A stretch of 10,215 nucleotides of DNA, from NCBI GenBank assembly GCA_028873155.1, contig JAGWML010000103.1, forward strand, positions 1 to 10,215, written 5' to 3'. Below are positions 6,613 through 10,215 of this stretch, piece by piece. A model generated the notes under the pieces. It did no database searches. It was not told the DNA's origin and saw nothing but the letters and a program-made list of their open reading frames with translations. Numbering within the stretch: position 1 is the first letter of the stretch; the number at the start of each line of letters is the position of its first letter. A program made the translations under genes and the position numbers. The stretch is from Acidobacteriota bacterium (lineage in GTDB: Bacteria > Acidobacteriota > Terriglobia > Terriglobales > Acidobacteriaceae).

Positions 6613-6628
6613 TGTGACTGGAATCACA
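6613..6628. promoter_or_regulatory. CRP/FNR-family-like binding site (TGTGA-N6-TCACA)
   Basis: TGTGACTGGAATCACA matches the E. coli CRP core consensus TGTGA-N6-TCACA at all ten defined positions. The site is about 150 bp upstream of citrate synthase and about 185 bp upstream of TauE/SafE. TCACA also occurs at 6604-6608 and 6651-6655; the sequences tcacatacga (6624) and tcacataaga (6651) match at 9 of 10 positions, 27 bp apart. The motif match is seen directly. Which CRP-like protein binds, and which gene it controls, is inference. Confidence 0.55.
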
Positions 6629-6707
6629 TACGATCCTGCGATGCGGTGCGTCACATAAGAAATTGCGGGCGGACGAATCCGACCATGAGGTGCAGGCGCG
6701 TCCCGCT

Positions 6708-6735
6708 TTGCAGATCCGGCTGGCGCAAAGATAGT
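6708..6735 (+). promoter_or_regulatory. Candidate sigma-70 type promoter for citrate synthase
   Basis: TTGCAG (6708-6713) and GATAGT (6730-6735) are separated by 16 bp and match the TTGACA/TATAAT hexamers at 3 and 4 of 6 positions. Transcription would start near 6742, giving a leader of about 36 nt ahead of the ATG at 6778. This is a weak match and only a candidate. Confidence 0.25.
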
Positions 6736-6777
6736 TCAGGGCAGACAATGGCTCTTGGATACAGGGGAAATCTTCTT

Positions 6778-8082
6778 ATGATGACGTCGAATACTCTCAC
6801 CGTGACCGACAATCGCACCAATCGCACCTACACGGTTCCCATCACCGACGGGACCGTTCGCGCCATGGACTTCCGGCAGATGCGGACCGGCGAAGAGGAC
6901 TTCGGGCTGATCCTCTACGACCCAGCATTTACCAACACTGCGTCGTGCCGCAGCAGCATTACCTATCTCGACGGCGAGCGCGGCATCCTCGAATATCGCG
7001 GCTATCCGATTGAGGATCTGGCCGAGCGCTGCACGTTCCTTGAGGTGGCTTACCTGTTGCTCTTCGGTGAGCTGCCGAACAAGGCCGAACTGGATGCCTG
7101 GGTCTTTGAAATTACACACCACACCATGCTGCATGAGACTACGCGCAAGTTCATGGAAGGTTTTCGCTACGATGCGCACCCGATGTCGATGCTGATGAGC
7201 AGCGTTGCGGCATTGTCCACGGTGTACCCCGATGCGAAGGAGGTGCATAATCCGGCGAGCCGCATGCTGCAGACCAAACGACTGATTGGAAAGATGCCCA
7301 CCATCGCGGCCATGTCGTACCGGCACAATGTCGGTTTTCCCTATGTGTACCCGGACAACGATCTGAACTACACGGAAAACTTCATGAACATGTTGTGGCG
7401 CATGGTCGAGCCGAAGTACGCTGCGAATCCTGTGCTGGCGCGGGCGCTCGACATTCTTTTCATCCTGCACGCCGACCATGAGCAGAACTGCAGCACGAAT
7501 ACGATGCGCTCGGTGGGCAGCTCGCTTGCGGACCCGTATCTTGCCGTAGCCTCGGCCGCCGCGGCGCTGTCTGGCCCCCTGCACGGTGGCGCCAACGAAG
7601 AGGTGCTGAAGATGCTGGATGAAATTGGCACAAAAGAGAACGTGCCTGCGTACATTCAACGCGTGAAAGACGGGCATATCAAGCTGATGGGATTTGGCCA
7701 CCGCGTGTACAAGAACTACGATCCGCGCGCCAAGATTATCAAGCGCACCGCCGATCAGGTTTTTCAGGTGACGGGACGCAATCCCAAGCTCGATATTGCG
7801 CTGGAACTGGAGCGGATTGCCTTGCAGGATCCGTACTTCGTCAGCCGCAAGCTGTATCCGAACGTGGACTTCTACTCTGGCATCATCTATCAGGCTGTCG
7901 GCTTCAAGCCGGATATGTTTACCGTGCTCTTCGCGATTCCCCGCACGGTGGGCTGGCTGGCGCAGTGGCAGGAGATGCTGATCGATTCCGAGCAGAAGAT
8001 TGCGCGCCCGCGGCAGATTTACACCGGCCAGCGAAATCGCAAGTTTGTTCCCGTCGCGGAGCGTGGCGCGGTGGCCGTGTAA
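6778..8082 (+). CDS. gltA: Citrate synthase (bacterial GltA type)
   Basis: This enzyme condenses acetyl-CoA with oxaloacetate to citrate, the entry step of the TCA cycle, in the cytoplasm. The 434-residue protein follows E. coli GltA (427 residues) almost end to end from memory. FTNTASCRSSITYLDGERGILEYRGYPI is at 51-78, KMPTIAAMSYRHNVGFPYVYP at 172-192, and HADHEQN at 231-237. The catalytic residues are His269 (GPLHGGANE), His308 (MGFGHRVYKNYDPRA) and Asp364 (KLYPNVDFYSG). The start at 6778 is chosen for its fit to the family N-terminus and an AGGGGAA site at 6763-6769. ATG 6748, preceded by AGGG, would add ten residues and cannot be excluded. Upstream is a CRP-like palindrome, which suggests carbon- or redox-dependent control. 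It converges on the tryptophanase-type gene with 77 bp between stops. Confidence 0.97.
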   Translation: MMTSNTLTVTDNRTNRTYTVPITDGTVRAMDFRQMRTGEEDFGLILYDPAFTNTASCRSSITYLDGERGILEYRGYPIEDLAERCTFLEVAYLLLFGELPNKAELDAWVFEITHHTMLHETTRKFMEGFRYDAHPMSMLMSSVAALSTVYPDAKEVHNPASRMLQTKRLIGKMPTIAAMSYRHNVGFPYVYPDNDLNYTENFMNMLWRMVEPKYAANPVLARALDILFILHADHEQNCSTNTMRSVGSSLADPYLAVASAAAALSGPLHGGANEEVLKMLDEIGTKENVPAYIQRVKDGHIKLMGFGHRVYKNYDPRAKIIKRTADQVFQVTGRNPKLDIALELERIALQDPYFVSRKLYPNVDFYSGIIYQAVGFKPDMFTVLFAIPRTVGWLAQWQEMLIDSEQKIARPRQIYTGQRNRKFVPVAERGAVAV

Positions 8083-8097
8083 ATGCTGCGCTGACCC

Positions 8098-8150
8098 TGG
8101 AGCTTTCTTGGCGCTGGCCTTGCCGCCACCTTTGCGGCGACGATGCTCCA
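8098..8150. terminator. Possible terminator region between convergent citrate synthase and lyase genes
   Basis: A hairpin at 8120-8140 (GCCGC 8122-8126, GCGGC 8134-8138, 7-nt loop, extended by a wobble and an A-T pair on the plus strand) sits inside a wider pairing of TGGAGC (8098-8103) with GCTCCA (8145-8150). There is no T-tract. The placement between two facing stop codons makes a termination role plausible but unproven. Confidence 0.3.
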
Positions 8151-8159
8151 CGCGTGCGA

Positions 8160-9515
8160 TTACCCAACCGGCTCAAGGTGTGCGGTGAAGTGGCGCAGAA
8201 ATGGCGCCTCGTAGGTGAGCCGCATGCCGCGGATCGAGGCGCGCTTCTTCCAGACCTCAAGGATTACCTCGACAAGGTAGTCGATGTGGCTTTGCGTGTA
8301 GACGCGGCGCGGGATGGCGAGCCGCACCAGGTCCATCTGCGCGGCGGCGGCGAACATGAGGGTTCCGATTTCGACCGAGCGGACGCCGCCTTCAAGATAA
8401 AGCTCGGCGGCCAGCGCCACGCCAGGGAACTGGGCAGATGGAACATGCGGCAGAAACGCGCGTGCGTCGATGTAGACCGCATGGCCACCCGGAGGCTGCA
8501 CAATCGGTACGCCCTCCGCGGCGATGTGGTTGCCAAGGTAGGCCGTGGATGCGATGCGGTAGCGCAGGTAATCCTCGGCCAGCGCCTCTTGAATGCCGAC
8601 GGCAATCGCCTCGAGGTCGCGCCCGGCGAGTCCGCCATAGGTCGGATAGCCCTCGGTCAGGATCAGCAGGTCCTTCTCCTGTTGCGCGAGCAGGTCGTCG
8701 TTGGTGCAGAGGAAGCCGCCGATGTTGGCCATGCCGTCTTTCTTGGCAGACATGGTGCAGCCGTCGCCCAGCGAAAACATCTCTTGCGCAATCTCCTTCG
8801 GTGATCTGTCGGCATAGCCCGGTTCGCGCAGCTTGATGAACCAGGCATTCTCGGCAAAGCGGCAGGCGTCAAAGTAGAGCGGGATGCCGTGCCGTTTACA
8901 GACTTCGCTGACCTGTCGCGCGTTCTGCATGGAGACGGGCTGGCCGCCACCCGAGTTATTGGTAACGGTCAGCATCACCAGCGGAATGCGCTCGCGGCCC
9001 ACGCGCTCGATGAGGGCCTCGAGCGAGGCGACGTCCATGTTGCCCTTGAACGGATGATGCAGAGCGGGCTGGCGGCCCTCGGGAATGACGAGATCGACGG
9101 CTTCGGCGCCTACAAATTCGACGTTGGCGCGCGTGGTGTCGAAGTGGGTGTTATTGGGAACCACGTCGCCCTTCTTGCAGGCCACGCCGAAGAGGATGCG
9201 CTCTGCGGCGCGCCCCTGGTGCGTCGGGATGACGTGCGTATATCCGAAAATGTCCTGGATGGAATTGCGGAAGCGATCGAAGCTCCGGCTCCCGGCGTAG
9301 CTCTCATCGCCTTCCATAATCGCCGCCCACTGGTGCGTGGACATGGCGCCGGTGCCGGAGTCCGTGAGCAGGTCGATGAGCACGTCGTCAGCTGGCAGGA
9401 GGAAGAGGTTATAGCGGGCTGCCTCGAGGAGTTTCTCGCGCTGCGCGCGGGTGGTCCAGCGGATGGGCTCGACGCTCTTGATGCGAAATGGCTCGATGAT
9501 GGTCTTGATCGGCAT
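8160..9515 (-). CDS. tnaA: Tryptophanase (PLP-dependent beta-eliminating lyase)
   Basis: This 451-residue PLP enzyme belongs to the tryptophanase / tyrosine phenol-lyase family. It would split L-tryptophan to indole, pyruvate and ammonia in the cytoplasm. Landmarks: EPFRIKSVEP (8-17), IDLLTDSGTGAMS (47-59), PTHQGRAAE (97-105), TNNSGGGQPVS (185-195), FDACRFAENAWFIK (215-228) and the PLP lysine Lys259 in MSAKKDG. Three positions that separate the two enzymes, recalled from the E. coli and Citrobacter sequences, read as tryptophanase: Asp126 in HFDTT (Thr in tyrosine phenol-lyase), Ile383 in SVEIG (Arg381 there) and His442 in LRHFTA (Phe448 there). The length is nearer to tyrosine phenol-lyase. 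The frame stays open to 9674, but ATG 9515 has GGAG at 9523-9526 and starts just before the conserved EPFRIKS. No tnaB-like permease is adjacent. Confidence 0.9.
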   Translation of the reverse strand: MPIKTIIEPFRIKSVEPIRWTTRAQREKLLEAARYNLFLLPADDVLIDLLTDSGTGAMSTHQWAAIMEGDESYAGSRSFDRFRNSIQDIFGYTHVIPTHQGRAAERILFGVACKKGDVVPNNTHFDTTRANVEFVGAEAVDLVIPEGRQPALHHPFKGNMDVASLEALIERVGRERIPLVMLTVTNNSGGGQPVSMQNARQVSEVCKRHGIPLYFDACRFAENAWFIKLREPGYADRSPKEIAQEMFSLGDGCTMSAKKDGMANIGGFLCTNDDLLAQQEKDLLILTEGYPTYGGLAGRDLEAIAVGIQEALAEDYLRYRIASTAYLGNHIAAEGVPIVQPPGGHAVYIDARAFLPHVPSAQFPGVALAAELYLEGGVRSVEIGTLMFAAAAQMDLVRLAIPRRVYTQSHIDYLVEVILEVWKKRASIRGMRLTYEAPFLRHFTAHLEPVG

Positions 9516-9765
9516 GAAGATGCTCCAATGGTTGTGTGCAGGCCGCACCGGCGTGTGAGCAGCGGCGGCGGGAATGCATGGATACAGCGCACCAGAGAGT
9601 CTAACGCTGCGCGGCGGGTGCAGGTGGTGACGTGGGTGCGATCGCGCAAATGCTGCAGTGCTGCGCAGGTGCATTCCAGACTTCGTCGACCTCGGGGTTG
9701 ACTTGATTTGCCAGGGGTGACAAGAATGGCTTGACCCTGGGTTGAGCCGGTTGCAGGGAGTGCCG
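9516..9765. promoter_or_regulatory. Divergent intergenic region between the lyase and DinB-like genes
   Basis: I see no gene in these 250 bp. A candidate plus-strand promoter for the DinB-like gene is TTGACT (9698-9703) with AAGAAT (9722-9727), an 18-bp spacer; matches are 5 and 4 of 6. A palindromic GCGATCGC lies at 9638-9645. No convincing tryptophan-containing leader peptide of the tnaC kind was found on the lyase side. Confidence 0.3.
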
Positions 9766-10215
9766 ATGCTGAAGACGGAAAAGCAGGAGATACTGCGCGC
9801 ACTGCAGGTGGGGCGGAATGCGCTGGGCGAGGCGCTGGCAGGGGTGGATGAGGAGCAAGCGCGGCGAAGACCACCTGGTGGCGGCTGGTCGATCCTCGGG
9901 TGCGCCGAGCATGTGGCGATCTCAGAGCGGTATCTGCTGTCGCGCCTGACCAGCGCGACGCGAACGGATCAGGCGCTGGAAAATCGCGTGCGGGAAGAGG
10001 GGATTCCGGTGCGGGGACTTGACCGTTCATGGCCGGTCGCTTCGCCGGAGGGAGGGTGGCCGACGGGGCGCTTCGCGAGCGTGGACGAGGCGCTGGCGGA
10101 TTTTGATGCGACTCGCGCGGAGACGGTGCGTTTTGTTGAGACGTTCGAGGATGACCCGCGACGCTGGCTCACCGATCATCCGGTGATTCCGGGCCCGGTG
10201 AACCTGGTGGAGATT
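9766..10215 (+). CDS. DinB-like family protein, N-terminal part (3' end outside window)
   Basis: An open frame of 150 codons begins at ATG 9766, preceded by AGGGAG (9755-9760) at 5 nt, and continues past the right edge. The protein starts with an amphipathic helix (LKTEKQEILRALQVGRNALGEALAGV). Then comes GGWSILGCAEHVAISERYLLSRL (39-61), which matches the four-helix-bundle DinB_2-like pattern of a WS/T turn followed by a helix with a metal-binding-type His (His49). The other expected histidines would lie beyond the edge. DinB-like proteins are metal-binding helical bundles related to thiol-dependent transferases; most have no known function despite the DNA-damage name. It is divergent from the tryptophanase gene. 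The frame is clearly coding; family assignment is moderately sure. Confidence 0.75.
   Translation, partial: MLKTEKQEILRALQVGRNALGEALAGVDEEQARRRPPGGGWSILGCAEHVAISERYLLSRLTSATRTDQALENRVREEGIPVRGLDRSWPVASPEGGWPTGRFASVDEALADFDATRAETVRFVETFEDDPRRWLTDHPVIPGPVNLVEI

Larger units (their letters stand above)
6429..6777. promoter_or_regulatory. 349-bp divergent regulatory region between TauE/SafE and citrate synthase
   Basis: No gene is supported in this stretch. The citrate synthase frame stays open back to 6517, but that extension (MRRLPRRLYPSRVDV...) has no family similarity. The region holds a GC-rich nested inverted repeat (6478-6534), a CRP/FNR-type palindrome (6613-6628) with extra TCACA half-sites at 6604 and 6651, a candidate promoter (6708-6735), and the citrate synthase ribosome-binding site (6763-6769). 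Its length and density of symmetric motifs suggest regulated transcription of one or both flanking genes. Confidence 0.6.

Noticed and set aside
6517..6777. N-terminal extension of citrate synthase by up to 87 residues
   Set aside because: The extension is Cys/Arg-rich with no similarity to the family, covers the CRP-like site and candidate promoter, and the start at 6778 has a proper ribosome-binding site.
6736..8151. 471-codon open frame on the minus strand opposite citrate synthase
   Set aside because: Exactly antisense to a clearly conserved gene. The product is His/Arg-rich with no recognisable domain, as expected from GC-rich codon bias in the opposite strand.
8083..8159. Lys/Ala-rich reading (KGGGKASAKKAPGSAQ) on the minus strand resembling a histone-like tail
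   Set aside because: It is only a short stretch in the gap between two convergent genes, with no ribosome-binding site, and continues as antisense of citrate synthase.
9516..9674. N-terminal extension of the tryptophanase by 53 residues
   Set aside because: The extra residues are not family-like, and ATG 9515 has a well-spaced GGAG and matches the known N-terminus.

Overview
The window looks like an ordinary, GC-rich chromosomal stretch of a Gram-negative-type bacterium. Acidobacteriota (Terriglobia-like) is my best guess. This rests on the gene mix: a KdsC-like phosphatase, a DUF5522 miniprotein, a Tat-exported aldo/keto reductase, a TauE/SafE+DUF1634 pair and a DinB-like protein, with dense coding and good Shine-Dalgarno (SD) sites. 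I inferred this from remembered family distributions, not from a search. I see no tRNA, rRNA, insertion sequence, integrase, CRISPR array or phage gene.

Layout, left to right. 1-353 (-) is the 5' part of purH, running off the left edge. A rhomboid protease (about 531-1376, +) is divergent from it. Next is a Tat-signal aldo/keto reductase (1456-2418, +), convergent with a small XRE-type repressor (2464-2814, -). A perfect 10-bp inverted repeat lies upstream of the repressor. Three minus-strand genes follow: a secreted dienelactone hydrolase-like protein (2971-3717), a GlsB/YeaQ/YmgE-type membrane protein (3853-4104), and a 58-residue cysteine-rich DUF5522 protein (4308-4484) that is easily missed because of its size. 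Divergent from the last is a KdsC-like HAD phosphatase (4535-5203, +). It converges on a two-gene minus-strand operon: TauE/SafE permease (5589-6428), then DUF1634 protein (5218-5589). A 349-bp regulatory region (6429-6777) with a perfect TGTGA-N6-TCACA site separates this operon from citrate synthase (6778-8082, +). Citrate synthase converges on a tryptophanase-type beta-eliminating lyase (8160-9515, -). A DinB-like protein begins at 9766 (+) and runs off the right edge.

The genes do not form one pathway. They are housekeeping genes (purine synthesis, TCA cycle entry, possibly lipopolysaccharide Kdo synthesis) mixed with envelope and transport genes (rhomboid, TauE/DUF1634, YeaQ-like, two exported enzymes) and a small regulator. 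The only clear functional coupling is TauE/SafE with DUF1634. I did not find a convincing new multi-gene system. The most interesting signals are regulatory: the CRP-like site before citrate synthase, the paired operator-like repeat before the XRE gene, and a hairpin built from the two facing stop codons at 5201-5220. The hidden DUF5522 gene and the insert in the KdsC-like enzyme are also worth a look.
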